Shown piece after piece: positions 27,597-36,895 of a stretch of DNA of 64,000 bases (its first letter is position 1; every line of letters starts with the position of its first letter). The position numbers and the translations under genes are program-made. The notes under the pieces are model-generated. The model was not told the DNA's origin. It did no database searches and saw only the letters and a program-made list of their open reading frames with translations. Origin of the DNA: Paenilisteria newyorkensis (lineage in GTDB: Bacteria; Bacillota; Bacilli; Lactobacillales; Listeriaceae); contig NZ_JNFB01000001.1 of the NCBI RefSeq assembly GCF_000766145.1, positions 43,874 through 107,873 on the forward strand, in the 5' to 3' direction.

Positions 27597-28300
27597 TAAA
27601 TCCCAATGACTATTTTAGCCTCGAAGAAATGTATCTCCTTCTTGCCGCAACGGATGGCAAAGTTTTATTCGGCTTTCCCGGCAAAGAAGTATTCCTTTTG
27701 CGCGACGACGACCCAATGGCATACGCCCAGCAACAACTCATCGCAAAAGAAATCCTAACCCCAGAAGGCGCTGTCACAAAAAGTGGCGCCTTCGTTATCA
27801 ACAAACTATCCGCGTACCACCGAAGCAAGAAATACGTACGCTGCAACAACATTATGTTCTCGTTCCAAGAAGACAACACCGAAGAAGTCGTCCTCATCAT
27901 CGAAGCCGAGAAAAACAAATACTACCGCTTACTCGTTCTATCTAAAGCACACGCATTAAAAGTACTATACGACGGTTTCCCGCTAATCGCACGCGAACCA
28001 GGCGCCGACGAGAAAACCTTTCTTACTACCGAACTCACCAACCAAGAAAAAAACGAGATCAAGGCGATGGAACTAAGCGAACCCGTTTTCAATTTCGAAG
28101 TTTTTTATTTAGACAAATATCCAGCCGAAATGACCGAACCAAGCTTCTATCAAAACTGGCTATTTTTCTTATACGGCGACAAACTGATTTCACTAGATGT
28201 CGCACGCCAGCAATACCAGCAAGCGAGCCAATACTGGTTGATGAAACTCGTATTTGACGAAATGGAATTCCCTTACAAGGAGGTGGCGCAACATGGCTAA
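27593..28300 (+). CDS. EsaE-like T7SS chaperone (DUF5081 type)
   Basis: This 235-residue cytoplasmic protein has no membrane segment or export signal. Its position (after EsxC- and EsxB-like genes, before EsxD-like and toxin genes) and size match EsaE/EssE of S. aureus, which binds the EsaD toxin and targets it to the machine. Recognisable stretches are YFSLEEMYLLLAATDGK at the N-terminus and FYQNWLFFLYGDKL near residue 182. Its stop lies inside the next gene. The specific chaperone role is inferred from order. Confidence 0.7.
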   Translation: MINPNDYFSLEEMYLLLAATDGKVLFGFPGKEVFLLRDDDPMAYAQQQLIAKEILTPEGAVTKSGAFVINKLSAYHRSKKYVRCNNIMFSFQEDNTEEVVLIIEAEKNKYYRLLVLSKAHALKVLYDGFPLIAREPGADEKTFLTTELTNQEKNEIKAMELSEPVFNFEVFYLDKYPAEMTEPSFYQNWLFFLYGDKLISLDVARQQYQQASQYWLMKLVFDEMEFPYKEVAQHG

Positions 28301-28637
28301 TGTAGCAACGGATGGGGCAGGTGCTGGTGGCGGTGCCGCGGATATATCGATTAGTGTGGATGAGATTTCAGCGATTCATAACAAGATTCAAAAAATTAGT
28401 GTTGAGCTTGAGAAACTGGAAGAATCAACAAAGTCCATTGCTTCCATCAAGTTTTATGAAGAGGGCAAGGCTAAGAAAGCGCTGGAAGTTTACGATAAAG
28501 CGAACAAAAAAGCGATGGATTTGTATGATAATTATGCGCAAATTGCGGGTTTGGTCGCGTATACCATCAATGCGATGGTGGAGCAAGACGAGTCGCTGGG
28601 CCAAGAATTCTATACGAAACTAGACTTGCCAGAGTAG
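28293..28637 (+). CDS. EsxD-like small helical T7SS substrate/partner
   Basis: This 114-residue protein has a glycine/alanine-rich N-terminus and two long helices (ISAIHNKIQKISVELEKLEE and KALEVYDKANKKAMDLYDNY). It lacks a WXG turn, as EsxD does. It overlaps the EsaE-like gene by 8 bases, with AAGGAGGTGG placed for the ATG at 28293. It directly precedes the toxin gene and probably travels with the toxin as a helical export partner. Confidence 0.68.
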   Translation: MANVATDGAGAGGGAADISISVDEISAIHNKIQKISVELEKLEESTKSIASIKFYEEGKAKKALEVYDKANKKAMDLYDNYAQIAGLVAYTINAMVEQDESLGQEFYTKLDLPE

Positions 28638-28653
28638 GGAGGAGGCGCGGAAG

Positions 28654-30246
28654 ATGGATGTGAAATATAAAGAAAGTGAATGGGATAAATCCAAAAATGC
28701 CTTGGGAACACTTGTCGGTCTGGGTGTTTGGGGAAAAGGTGTCATCGATCAATTGAAGAAAATCAATACTAATTTCGAAGATGCGCAAAATGATATTCGA
28801 AAAGACGATCGCGACGGCGTGATTTCGTTTTCTTTCACGGATATGGAGAGTAAATATCAAACCTTATTCGAGAAAATAGAAGTACTCCATGATTATGCAG
28901 GCGATGCCGGAAATATGGTGGAACGCGTGATTGACGAGCCATTTTATAAGGACATTGATAAGTTCGTCGAAAAGATGGAAAATTTGTCGATTGACGATTA
29001 CGAGACGAAGAATACGATTGGCGCGACGACGATTATAACAACAGGCGGATACGATTATGGCAGTTACGGTGCGACGACAACTACTGTGCCAAAAGATAAG
29101 ATTAAGCTAAGCGACATCATGGCAGGCGACAACTTTTTTGCAGACAATTTAAAAGCCCAATTTGCGGAGTATAGTAAACAGAATCCGGATCAGGAGTTTA
29201 CATACGAGCAATATCAGTCGGCGGTATCGAGTTCGCACGCGTTTGAGTATGATTCGATTCGGGACGGCCAACAGAATCTTGAATTATGGCGCGATATTGG
29301 AGCAGCGATTGTGATTATCGGCGTGAGCATTGTGTGTCCACCCGCAGGTTTGGCACTCGGCATAGCATATGGTACACTAGAATTGAGCAGCGCCGCGACC
29401 GGGAAAGACTGGATGACTGGACGCGAAATGGACGGGACCGAGCGCGCGACACGTGGGGCGTTTGCGTTGTTGGACATTATTCCAGGCGTGAAAGGAATCC
29501 GCGCGTTTAGCACGGCGACAAAAGCTGGAGGTCTGGCGTTGGACGCTGCACAGGCTGGCAGTAAGTTGACGTTGAAACAGACCGCACAGCAAGGATTGTC
29601 ACATTTGGATGCGATGGGGAAACAAGCATTGCGTGAGAGCGCAGAGCGGATTCGGAATGTGCCAAGAGTTATAAGTGATGTGGCGAGTACAGTGAAGAAT
29701 ACGGCGCAGGAAGGCTTGACCACCGTTAAAAATGCTGGGAATACAATTAAAAATTTCTGGCAACCACGGGTGGTAGCAGAAGGATTTGTATTCACAGATG
29801 ATGTAATTGAAGCAGTGCAACCTATTGTTTCTAAAATTGGTAAAGAGACAGAAGACACCGTTTCTTACTACAGAGTGCAGGGCGGAGGAGAAGGAACAAA
29901 AACAAGTCAGTACAGAATACAATTGAATGATGATGGAACAATTCGGATACCAAATCATGATGCGGACCTTAATCTTAGCGCATACGATAAAGAACATGCT
30001 ATCTATTTTAGAGATACTAAACGCCCAGGGGGAGAAATAATAGAGTTCAAGGTTCCAAAGGAATTAGATGATTTAGCTCAAGAAACTAAAATTGATCAAT
30101 TTAAGTATTCTGAAAACCCTAGAAATCAAGGTGGTATGGCACCAAAACTTGTTGACCCAACAACCCCAGGGGTAAGTTATGAGTTTCCAGCACCTTGGGT
30201 TGAATGGATTGAAGAAAATGCTCACTCTGCAAGAATAATAGAATAG
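28654..30246 (+). CDS. Type VII-secreted polymorphic toxin (EsaD-like, pretoxin-TG)
   Basis: This 530-residue protein has a helical N-terminal targeting region (about 1-200), a hydrophobic stretch (about 210-245, AAIVIIGVSIVCPPAGLALG), a pretoxin TG-type motif (TGREMDGTERATRGAFALLD, then IPGVKGI), an alanine-rich linker, and a distinct C-terminal toxin domain from about residue 375. The tip contains YYRVQGGGEG, NLSAYDKEHAIYF and EIIEFKVP. I do not recognise its enzymatic class with confidence; it has no HNH/EsaD nuclease motif. Base composition turns clearly AT-rich at the tip (from about 29780), a sign of domain exchange. It is probably an antibacterial effector. Confidence 0.8.
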   Translation: MDVKYKESEWDKSKNALGTLVGLGVWGKGVIDQLKKINTNFEDAQNDIRKDDRDGVISFSFTDMESKYQTLFEKIEVLHDYAGDAGNMVERVIDEPFYKDIDKFVEKMENLSIDDYETKNTIGATTIITTGGYDYGSYGATTTTVPKDKIKLSDIMAGDNFFADNLKAQFAEYSKQNPDQEFTYEQYQSAVSSSHAFEYDSIRDGQQNLELWRDIGAAIVIIGVSIVCPPAGLALGIAYGTLELSSAATGKDWMTGREMDGTERATRGAFALLDIIPGVKGIRAFSTATKAGGLALDAAQAGSKLTLKQTAQQGLSHLDAMGKQALRESAERIRNVPRVISDVASTVKNTAQEGLTTVKNAGNTIKNFWQPRVVAEGFVFTDDVIEAVQPIVSKIGKETEDTVSYYRVQGGGEGTKTSQYRIQLNDDGTIRIPNHDADLNLSAYDKEHAIYFRDTKRPGGEIIEFKVPKELDDLAQETKIDQFKYSENPRNQGGMAPKLVDPTTPGVSYEFPAPWVEWIEENAHSARIIE

Positions 30247-30261
30247 GAAGGGAGAGATGAC

Positions 30262-30783
30262 ATGTTGAATCCTAAATACGCTGAGAACATCATTGTAGGT
30301 GTTATGCATAAAAATGTGTTCAAATGGTATATAACAGACAGAGATACATGGATACTAGATATCGATAAGTATAGTGACGCATATTTAAAAAATGGGCATG
30401 ATTTTGATATGAACTTTGCCTTAGGTTTTAGAAATAATATACATGTGGTTGATGAGACAACTATTGAAGAGTATGCGTTTACTTATGAAAAAAATCAAGT
30501 AGATTCTGATGAACTACAAAATCTTTTAGTGAATAAGAAGTATGAAGACACAGTTTTAGCGCTACAGGCATCGCTATATATAGATTTTGATAAAAAGGTA
30601 TTTATATCTTCTTATCCTGAGTCATTACCATTCGAGAATTATGCACCTAATGATTGGAAGAGTACCTATGGAGATTTTACTGAATATATTCCCGATCGAG
30701 AAAGATATTGGATTTTAAATGGTAAAAATTTAATTTCAGAACAGTACAAATTAGAAGTCGATAAATTCAAGGAGGGCAAATAA
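30262..30783 (+). CDS. Probable immunity protein for the T7SS toxin
   Basis: This 173-residue cytoplasmic protein has no signal, membrane segment or known motif. It is AT-rich like the toxin tip and lies 15 bases after the toxin stop with a GAAGGGAGAGA ribosome site. Polymorphic toxins are always paired with such a downstream immunity gene. The function is inferred purely from position and composition. Confidence 0.65.
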   Translation: MLNPKYAENIIVGVMHKNVFKWYITDRDTWILDIDKYSDAYLKNGHDFDMNFALGFRNNIHVVDETTIEEYAFTYEKNQVDSDELQNLLVNKKYEDTVLALQASLYIDFDKKVFISSYPESLPFENYAPNDWKSTYGDFTEYIPDRERYWILNGKNLISEQYKLEVDKFKEGK

Positions 30784-30784
30784 A

Positions 30785-30994
30785 TTGAGTAATGATATGC
30801 TTACCATTTTAAATGAGAATTACAAAAAGCAAGGAACAGAGGAAGAAATTGAAGGATTAACCGTATTACTTGATGGAACAATAAAACAAGTTTTTGATAA
30901 GATTCGGGTTGAAAAAAATTATAAAGATAATAATGAAGTGTTGCGAGATATTATCTTTGCAGGTGTGAATTCCATAATTGAGACTAAGAAATAG
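30785..30994 (+). CDS. Small unrecognised protein after the immunity gene
   Basis: This 69-residue protein begins at TTG 30785, one base after the immunity stop, with AAGGAGGG 8 bases upstream, so it is translated with the immunity gene. It has a possible short strand (EGLTVLLDGT) followed by two helices (KQVFDKIRVEK and NNEVLRDIIFAGVNSII), a pattern reminiscent of ribbon-helix-helix proteins. It could be a small regulator or an accessory immunity factor. I do not recognise the family. Confidence 0.6.
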   Translation: MSNDMLTILNENYKKQGTEEEIEGLTVLLDGTIKQVFDKIRVEKNYKDNNEVLRDIIFAGVNSIIETKK

Positions 30995-31022
30995 TGGCTG
31001 ACTTTTTATTAATATAGTGATT

Positions 31023-31059
31023 GAGAAGAGCTTGGGATTGTTTTTTGTGAGCTCTTCTC
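31023..31059 (+). terminator. Hairpin closing the toxin-immunity module
   Basis: A perfect 10-bp stem GAGAAGAGCT/AGCTCTTCTC has a 17-base T-rich loop. There is no strong T run afterwards, so efficiency is uncertain. Confidence 0.55.
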
Positions 31060-31148
31060 CTGTTGTAAATATTAATGAGAACGAGTCGAGATTCTTTATT
31101 ATAGGCTCAAATATTTTGCGAAATTAGTATAGAAAGGGAGATGATTTT

Positions 31149-32978
31149 ATGTCAAATGCTACACATATAACCCATCCAATTATATTATCTTATTTAGAGG
31201 GATTTTCTCATAAATATGAAATTAGCGCTACAGAATCTAGAGATCAACATTCTTTATTTGAAAAATATATTAATGATTTAGTTTTAAATATTTACGGAAA
31301 TGATCCAAATGCATTATACGAAGATATGGATACTGGAAGTTCATTTGGAATTGATGGAGTAGCCATTTTCGTTGCTGATAAACTTGTAACAAGTATTGAA
31401 GATGTGGATGAGATAATTGAAGATCTTAAAAAATTTGAAGTTAGTTTCTTTTTTACACAGTCAAAAACTACTCAAAAATTTAATCGGCAAGAAGTTAATG
31501 ATTTTTTCTCAGGAGTTCGTAGATTTTTTAATTTTGAAAAATGTGAAATTAATGAATTAGAAGGGTTTTGGGAAGTTGCAAAATATATATATACAAAAGT
31601 TTCTAAATTTAAAAAATCACCAGAACTGAATCTTGTTTTTGCAAGTCTGGCTCCAAAAGATATTGATCTAAATGATATACATATGGAAGCTACCGTGGAG
31701 CAAAATCTTCTTGATTTAAATGATTTGAATTTATTTAGCAAAATATCTAGTCCTCAATTTTGGGGTGTAAAACAAATAATGGATTTGCAAAATAAGGCTA
31801 ATTCCGATTTAGAAATTTCAATTAATATGACAAAATCTCCTGTGGCTTATCCAAAAGATCCAACTAAAAAGATTAAGAATGGTTATTTTGGTCTAATAAA
31901 ATTAGCTGATTTTGTTAATATTTTGACAGATGAAGTTTCTGGGAAACGTATTTTACGAAAAGGTATTTTTGATGATAATATTAGGTATTATTTAGGGGCG
32001 AAAGAGAAGGTTGAAGTAAATCATACGATGAAAGAACAATTAATGGGAGATTCAAAGCATTTATTTGGAGTTTTGAATAATGGAATTACAATAATTAGCG
32101 ATGAAGTTAACTTGAATTCGGAAGAACTGACTTTAGTAAATTATCAAATTGTAAATGGGTGTCAAACCAGCAACGTTATTTTTGAGGTTCTCGATAAAAT
32201 TAATATTGATGAAGATATCTATATTCCTGCTAGGTTTATTGCCACTAATGATGAAGAAACTAAAAACGCCATAATAAGAGCAACAAATAGTCAGACTGCT
32301 TTAAAGCCAGAGCAGCTAGCTGCTTTATCGCCTATTCAAAAAGCATTGGAAGAATATTATACTATAAAAAGAAAGGCAAAAGAATTTGATTTATATTATG
32401 AACGTAGAACAGAGCAATATAGAGATGAGAGCATACAAAAAACTAAGATTATTACAATTCCTTCTCAAATTAAGGCAACATCAGCTCTATTTTTAGATTT
32501 GCCACATGAGGTATCCGGACAATATGGGAAAGTGGAGAAAAAGACAAGAGGTATGCTTTTTGATGAAGAAAGTGATCTTTCATTCTTAAATGTATATTAT
32601 GTTAGTGGTTTAGCTTGGTATAAAGTAGAGCGATTTGTTCAAAATAATAAGAAAAAATATATCAGGGCAAGATGGCATATTATCATGGTACTAAAATATA
32701 TTTTATGCAAAGATAATCAAATTGACTTAAGGATAAATAAAAATGCGAATACTAATAGTCAAGTTATTGAAAAAGCACTTTTGGATGAGGAAGAATCTAG
32801 TAAATATATAATGGATGCAATCTCATTAATTAACGATGCTCTAACCCAAAATGGGGAAAAAATTGAAGAAGTATTGCAAGACAGAAAGCTTTTTGAAAGG
32901 AAGGATACAACTTCAATCTTAGTAAACTATTTAAACAAAAATCTAAATGAGCCAAAGAAGATGCCTGAGAATGTGTAG
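31149..32978 (+). CDS. AIPR-family protein (abortive phage infection)
   Basis: This 609-residue protein contains the AIPR core, with FGVLNNGITIISDEV and VNYQIVNGCQTSNVIFEVLD around residues 305-355 and ATNSQTALKPEQL near residue 380. The family is associated with abortive infection and phage resistance, and members often sit in restriction or defence islands. The gene is much more AT-rich than its neighbours, uses A/T-ending codons, and stands alone between two terminators. It lies directly after the T7SS toxin module, which suggests acquisition as an island. AAAGGGAGATG precedes the ATG. Confidence 0.85.
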   Translation: MSNATHITHPIILSYLEGFSHKYEISATESRDQHSLFEKYINDLVLNIYGNDPNALYEDMDTGSSFGIDGVAIFVADKLVTSIEDVDEIIEDLKKFEVSFFFTQSKTTQKFNRQEVNDFFSGVRRFFNFEKCEINELEGFWEVAKYIYTKVSKFKKSPELNLVFASLAPKDIDLNDIHMEATVEQNLLDLNDLNLFSKISSPQFWGVKQIMDLQNKANSDLEISINMTKSPVAYPKDPTKKIKNGYFGLIKLADFVNILTDEVSGKRILRKGIFDDNIRYYLGAKEKVEVNHTMKEQLMGDSKHLFGVLNNGITIISDEVNLNSEELTLVNYQIVNGCQTSNVIFEVLDKINIDEDIYIPARFIATNDEETKNAIIRATNSQTALKPEQLAALSPIQKALEEYYTIKRKAKEFDLYYERRTEQYRDESIQKTKIITIPSQIKATSALFLDLPHEVSGQYGKVEKKTRGMLFDEESDLSFLNVYYVSGLAWYKVERFVQNNKKKYIRARWHIIMVLKYILCKDNQIDLRINKNANTNSQVIEKALLDEEESSKYIMDAISLINDALTQNGEKIEEVLQDRKLFERKDTTSILVNYLNKNLNEPKKMPENV

Positions 32979-33008
32979 TGAGATCATTTATTAAAATGTT
33001 AGAGTACT

Positions 33009-33051
33009 AAAGCCGAGTTCCCGGACCCTAAATCCGCGAACTCGGCTTTTT
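33009..33051 (+). terminator. Rho-independent terminator after the AIPR gene
   Basis: The stem AAAGCCGAGTTC/GAACTCGGCTTT, with a nested CGGA/TCCG, is followed by TTTTT. Confidence 0.92.
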
Positions 33052-33156
33052 CCCATTTCTCCAAAACCTCTGCTATAATCACAATACCCCACTAAAAACC
33101 CAATCCATTCACCAATCCCAACACACACTTTGTACTCAATTCACCTAGCTATCTTT

Positions 33157-33171
33157 ATGTAACCGCTTTAA
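33157..33171 (+). promoter_or_regulatory. cre-like CcpA site upstream of the second PTS operon
   Basis: ATGTAACCGCTTTAA matches the catabolite-responsive consensus WTGNAANCGNWNNCW at all but one defined position. It lies 25 bases before the start of the PRD regulator, where bound CcpA would block expression. Confidence 0.55.
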
Positions 33172-33196
33172 AATGAAAAGTAAGGAGGAGGCAATC

Positions 33197-35227
33197 ATGT
33201 TTGATCAACGTGCATTTCGGCTTTTTGAGCAGATTATTCGGTATGAGAAAATGACGAGCGGGGCGCTTGTTCGGAAAATGGGGCTGTCGGAGCGGCAGTT
33301 TCAATATGATTTTGAAAAGATGAATCAGGCTTTGCGGCATGTTGGAAAATCGGAAATTGAGGTGCGAAATCAAGTTTTTATTATTGATCCTAAGCTGAAA
33401 AAGGCTTATTTGCAAGGATCGGAGTTATTTATACGCCAGGAGGAGCTTTTTCTCGGGGAGCAGGATCGGGTGTATTTGCTTTATTTGTATACGTTTATTC
33501 GGCAGGAGGAAATCTCGAATTTTCATTATCAGCGGGTGTTGCATGTGAGTCGGAATACGGCGCTGAGTGATGTGAAGAAGGTGCGGGGATTTTGTGCGGA
33601 GGCGGATGTGCGACTGGTTTATTCGCGGCTCTCTGGATACCATCTGGTGGGTTCGGAGCGGGATAAGCGGGTGCTGGCGGGGCGGTGTGTGAATGCGTTG
33701 TTGGTGTTGCCGCTCGGTGAGGTCGCGTTGAAATTCGTGCTGGAAAGCTGGGGACTGCGCGCGCGGTTAGACGAGACGGAGCGGATTCTGCTTGACTGGC
33801 AAAAGGTGAACCGGGTGGAGTTCGTGCAGGATCGGCAGCGGGAATGGCTTTACTTGGCGGCGTTTCTGCGGTGTCGCGGGAAGCATGCGGGGCTTGTGTT
33901 TTCGGGTGTGGAACGGGAGTTGATCGGGCAGCAGGCGGTGTTTCGGGTGACGGAATCGCTTGTGGCGGCGTTGTTCGGGATGCAGGACGAGATGGAGCAG
34001 CTTTATGTGACGGTGCAGGTGATTGGGGCGCAGCGGACGGCGGAGATTGGGGAGCATGTGGTGTTGCTAGATTTGGCGGACCGGATTATTGCGGCTTTTG
34101 AGAAGTTGACATTGCTGACGCTGGATAATAAGCGCGAGTTGCGGCGGAGTCTTTACGATCATCTGGTGCCGGCGTATTTCCGAATCGTGTTTTCGTTGCC
34201 ATTGGTCGCGCCGATGACGGAGCAAATTCAGACGGCGCACCCAGAATTGTTCGCGTTTGTGAGACAGGCTTTGTTGCCGCTTGCAAAACTGACCGGGAAA
34301 ACCGTAAGCGCGGCGGAAATTGGTTATTTTACGATTCATTTTGGTGGGTATTTTGAGCAGAAGCGTGAGGTGCGACGGGATTTCGAGGCGTTGTTGGTTT
34401 GCCCGAATGGGATTAGTACGTCGCTGATGCTGAAATCGCAGTTGCGGCAGTTGTTTCCGGAGTTGCGGTTCCGGATGGCAGATGGGGCGAATATTCCGGA
34501 GTCGGGATACGATATGATTTTTTCGACGGTGTATGTGCCGACGCGAAAACCGGTGTACTTAGTTCAGCCGCTGCTCACGTCGCTTGAAAAGAACTACTTG
34601 ATTCAGGCGGTCGCGGCGGATTTTCCAACGATTGACCACCGCCATATTTCTGTGGATGCGTTACTGGAAATCATCGAACGGCACGCGGTGATTGAGGATG
34701 AGCAGAAATTATATGATGCAATTTTTAATAAAATTTATGGGAAAGTGTCGATAGAGAGGGGATACGCGCCAATGCTATCTGAATTATTAACGAAGGATAT
34801 GATTCAGTTTACGGATGAGGAACTGGATTGGAAAGAGGCGATTCGACTTGCTGCAGCACCGCTTGTGACGGCGAATCGTGTAAAAACGGATTATGTGGAT
34901 GCGATGATTGAAACGGTCGAGGAAATGGGGACGTACATCCATATTGGAAAAGGGATTGCGATTCCGCATGCGCGTCCGGAAAAGGGTGTGAATCAGATTG
35001 GGATGTCGTTTTTACGGACGCGGACGCCGGTGCATTTAGTGGATGCGTCGGGACCTGCGATTGATATTTTTATTTGTTTGGCGGCTGTGGATAATGAGGC
35101 GCATTTGAAGGCTTTGTCGCAATTGACGAAGTTTTTGACGAATGATGTGGCTTTGGAAAAGTTGAAGCAGGCGGAAACGGTGGATGAGATTACGAATTTA
35201 TTAGTAGAAGGAGAGGAACAGGAATGA
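33197..35227 (+). CDS. PRD-containing PTS regulator with EIIB and EIIA domains
   Basis: This 676-residue protein has N-terminal helix-turn-helix domains, two PRDs (with His in LYDHLVPAYFRIVF and EIGYFTIHFGG), an EIIB-like domain with Cys402 in LLVCPNGISTS, and a C-terminal EIIA type 2 domain with His591 in AIPHARPEKG. It probably activates the downstream operon. Because no separate EIIA gene exists here, its EIIA domain might also phosphorylate the EIIB protein. The ATG at 33197 follows AAGGAGGAGG. The central part is unusually GC-rich compared with the AIPR gene before it. Confidence 0.9.
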   Translation: MFDQRAFRLFEQIIRYEKMTSGALVRKMGLSERQFQYDFEKMNQALRHVGKSEIEVRNQVFIIDPKLKKAYLQGSELFIRQEELFLGEQDRVYLLYLYTFIRQEEISNFHYQRVLHVSRNTALSDVKKVRGFCAEADVRLVYSRLSGYHLVGSERDKRVLAGRCVNALLVLPLGEVALKFVLESWGLRARLDETERILLDWQKVNRVEFVQDRQREWLYLAAFLRCRGKHAGLVFSGVERELIGQQAVFRVTESLVAALFGMQDEMEQLYVTVQVIGAQRTAEIGEHVVLLDLADRIIAAFEKLTLLTLDNKRELRRSLYDHLVPAYFRIVFSLPLVAPMTEQIQTAHPELFAFVRQALLPLAKLTGKTVSAAEIGYFTIHFGGYFEQKREVRRDFEALLVCPNGISTSLMLKSQLRQLFPELRFRMADGANIPESGYDMIFSTVYVPTRKPVYLVQPLLTSLEKNYLIQAVAADFPTIDHRHISVDALLEIIERHAVIEDEQKLYDAIFNKIYGKVSIERGYAPMLSELLTKDMIQFTDEELDWKEAIRLAAAPLVTANRVKTDYVDAMIETVEEMGTYIHIGKGIAIPHARPEKGVNQIGMSFLRTRTPVHLVDASGPAIDIFICLAAVDNEAHLKALSQLTKFLTNDVALEKLKQAETVDEITNLLVEGEEQE

Positions 35228-35505
35228 GAATTTTAGCGGTTTGTGGATCTGGTCTTGGTACGAGTTTTATGGTGGAGATGAATATTAATCAGGTGTTGAA
35301 GGAGCTGGGCGTGACGGACGTGGAGGTGTCGCATTCGGATTTGAGTTCGGCGACTCCGGATAGTGCGGACGTATTTTTCCTAGCGAAGGACATTGCGGAG
35401 GGCGGTGAATCACTCGGTGAGGTGATCGTGCTGGACAGTATTATCGACATGAATGAGCTGCGCGAGAAGGTAACGGCGGTCGTGAGGGAAAAAGGCTTGA
35501 TTTAA
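35224..35505 (+). CDS. PTS EIIB component, ascorbate/lactose type (UlaB-like)
   Basis: This 93-residue EIIB protein has the active-site cysteine in LAVCGSGLGTSFMVEMN (residue 6). It overlaps the regulator stop as ATGA and is followed by the UlaA-type permease. It transfers phosphate to the incoming sugar. Confidence 0.9.
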   Translation: MRILAVCGSGLGTSFMVEMNINQVLKELGVTDVEVSHSDLSSATPDSADVFFLAKDIAEGGESLGEVIVLDSIIDMNELREKVTAVVREKGLI

Positions 35506-35527
35506 AAAACGGGGAGGGGTAAGAGAT

Positions 35528-36895
35528 ATGAATGACTTTCTAAAAGTGTTAGTGGATATTTTGAGTCAACCGGCGATTCTGGTTGCGCTGATCGCGTTAA
35601 TTGGCTTGATTGCGCAACGGAAAAAATTATCGGATACGCTAAAAGGGACGACGAAAACGTTTGTTGGTTTCCTCGTGATTTCGGCGGGGGCTGGGATTTT
35701 ATCGGCATCACTCGCGCCATTTGGGGAGATGTTTAAGGCGGCTTTTCATGTGACGGGAGTCGTGCCGAACAATGAGGCGATTGTTGCGATTGCTTTGACG
35801 GAATACGGGACGAATACGGCGTTAATCATGTTTTTCGGAATGATGGTCAATATTTTGATTGCGCGGTTCACGAAGTTTAAATATATCTTTTTGACGGGGC
35901 ATCATACGCTTTACATGGCGTGTATGTTGGCGGTAATCATGACGGTGGCTGGCTTCACGTCGGTTCCGCTGATCATGGCGGGGGCTGTGGCGCTCGGGAT
36001 TATCATGTCGCTATCTCCAGCGATTGTGCAACCGTTTATGCGCATTTTGACGGGGAACGATAATGTGGCGCTGGGCCATTTTAGCGCGGTTGGTTACGCG
36101 GTGAGTGGACTGGTCGGCAAAGCGGTCGCTGGGAAAAATCCGAAATCGACGGAGAAAATTAATTTTCCGAAGGGGTTAGGTTTTTTGCGGGACAGTACGG
36201 TGAGTATTGCGCTGACGATGATGGTGATTTATGTGGTTGTGGCGCTGTTTGCTGGGCCTAGTTATGTGGAGGCGAACTTGAGCGATGGCACGAATTATCT
36301 CGTTTTTGCGATGATTCAAGCGGGGACTTTTGCGGCGGGTGTGTTTATTATTTTATCTGGCGTGCGCTTGGTGCTAGCGGAGATTGTGCCGGCGTTTAAA
36401 GGGATTTCGGAGCGTTTGGTGCCGAATGCAAAACCTGCACTGGATGTGCCGATTATTTATCCATATGCGCCGAATGCTGTGTTGATTGGGTTCTTCTCGA
36501 GTTTTATCGGCGGGATTGTGAGTATGGTGATCATGACGTTTACGGGTGGCGTGATTATTCTGCCTGGCGTTGTGCCGCATTTCTTCACGGGGGCTGCGGC
36601 TGGTGTGTTTGGGAATGCGACGGGCGGTGTGCGTGGCGCGGTTCTCGGGGCGTTTGTGAACGGAATTTTGATCAGTTTCTTGCCTGTTTTCTTGATGCCG
36701 GTGCTTGGAAATCTTGGTTTTGCGAATTCGACGTTCTCGGATACTGATTTTGGCGTGAGTGGGATTTTCTTCGGTGTGCTCGCGAATCATGGCGGGACGA
36801 TTGCGATTGTGGTGAGCTTGATTGTGATTCTGGCCGTGATGTTCGGGCTTAGCGTGAAGCGGAAGAAAAATAAGGCGATAGAGGAGGAAGCTTGA
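35528..36895 (+). CDS. PTS EIIC permease, ascorbate family (UlaA/SgaT-like)
   Basis: This 455-residue permease has 10-12 hydrophobic segments and the UlaA pattern: LKGTTKTFVGFLVISAGAGI near residue 40, YGTNTALIMFFGMMVNILIARF near 98, and a C-terminal GVLANHGGTIAIVVSL. It would import L-ascorbate or another pentose-related compound as the phosphate. The linked split transketolase suggests the product feeds the pentose phosphate pathway rather than the usual ula genes, which are absent. The start at 35528 follows GGGGAGGGG. The stop overlaps the transketolase start. Confidence 0.88.
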   Translation: MNDFLKVLVDILSQPAILVALIALIGLIAQRKKLSDTLKGTTKTFVGFLVISAGAGILSASLAPFGEMFKAAFHVTGVVPNNEAIVAIALTEYGTNTALIMFFGMMVNILIARFTKFKYIFLTGHHTLYMACMLAVIMTVAGFTSVPLIMAGAVALGIIMSLSPAIVQPFMRILTGNDNVALGHFSAVGYAVSGLVGKAVAGKNPKSTEKINFPKGLGFLRDSTVSIALTMMVIYVVVALFAGPSYVEANLSDGTNYLVFAMIQAGTFAAGVFIILSGVRLVLAEIVPAFKGISERLVPNAKPALDVPIIYPYAPNAVLIGFFSSFIGGIVSMVIMTFTGGVIILPGVVPHFFTGAAAGVFGNATGGVRGAVLGAFVNGILISFLPVFLMPVLGNLGFANSTFSDTDFGVSGIFFGVLANHGGTIAIVVSLIVILAVMFGLSVKRKKNKAIEEEA

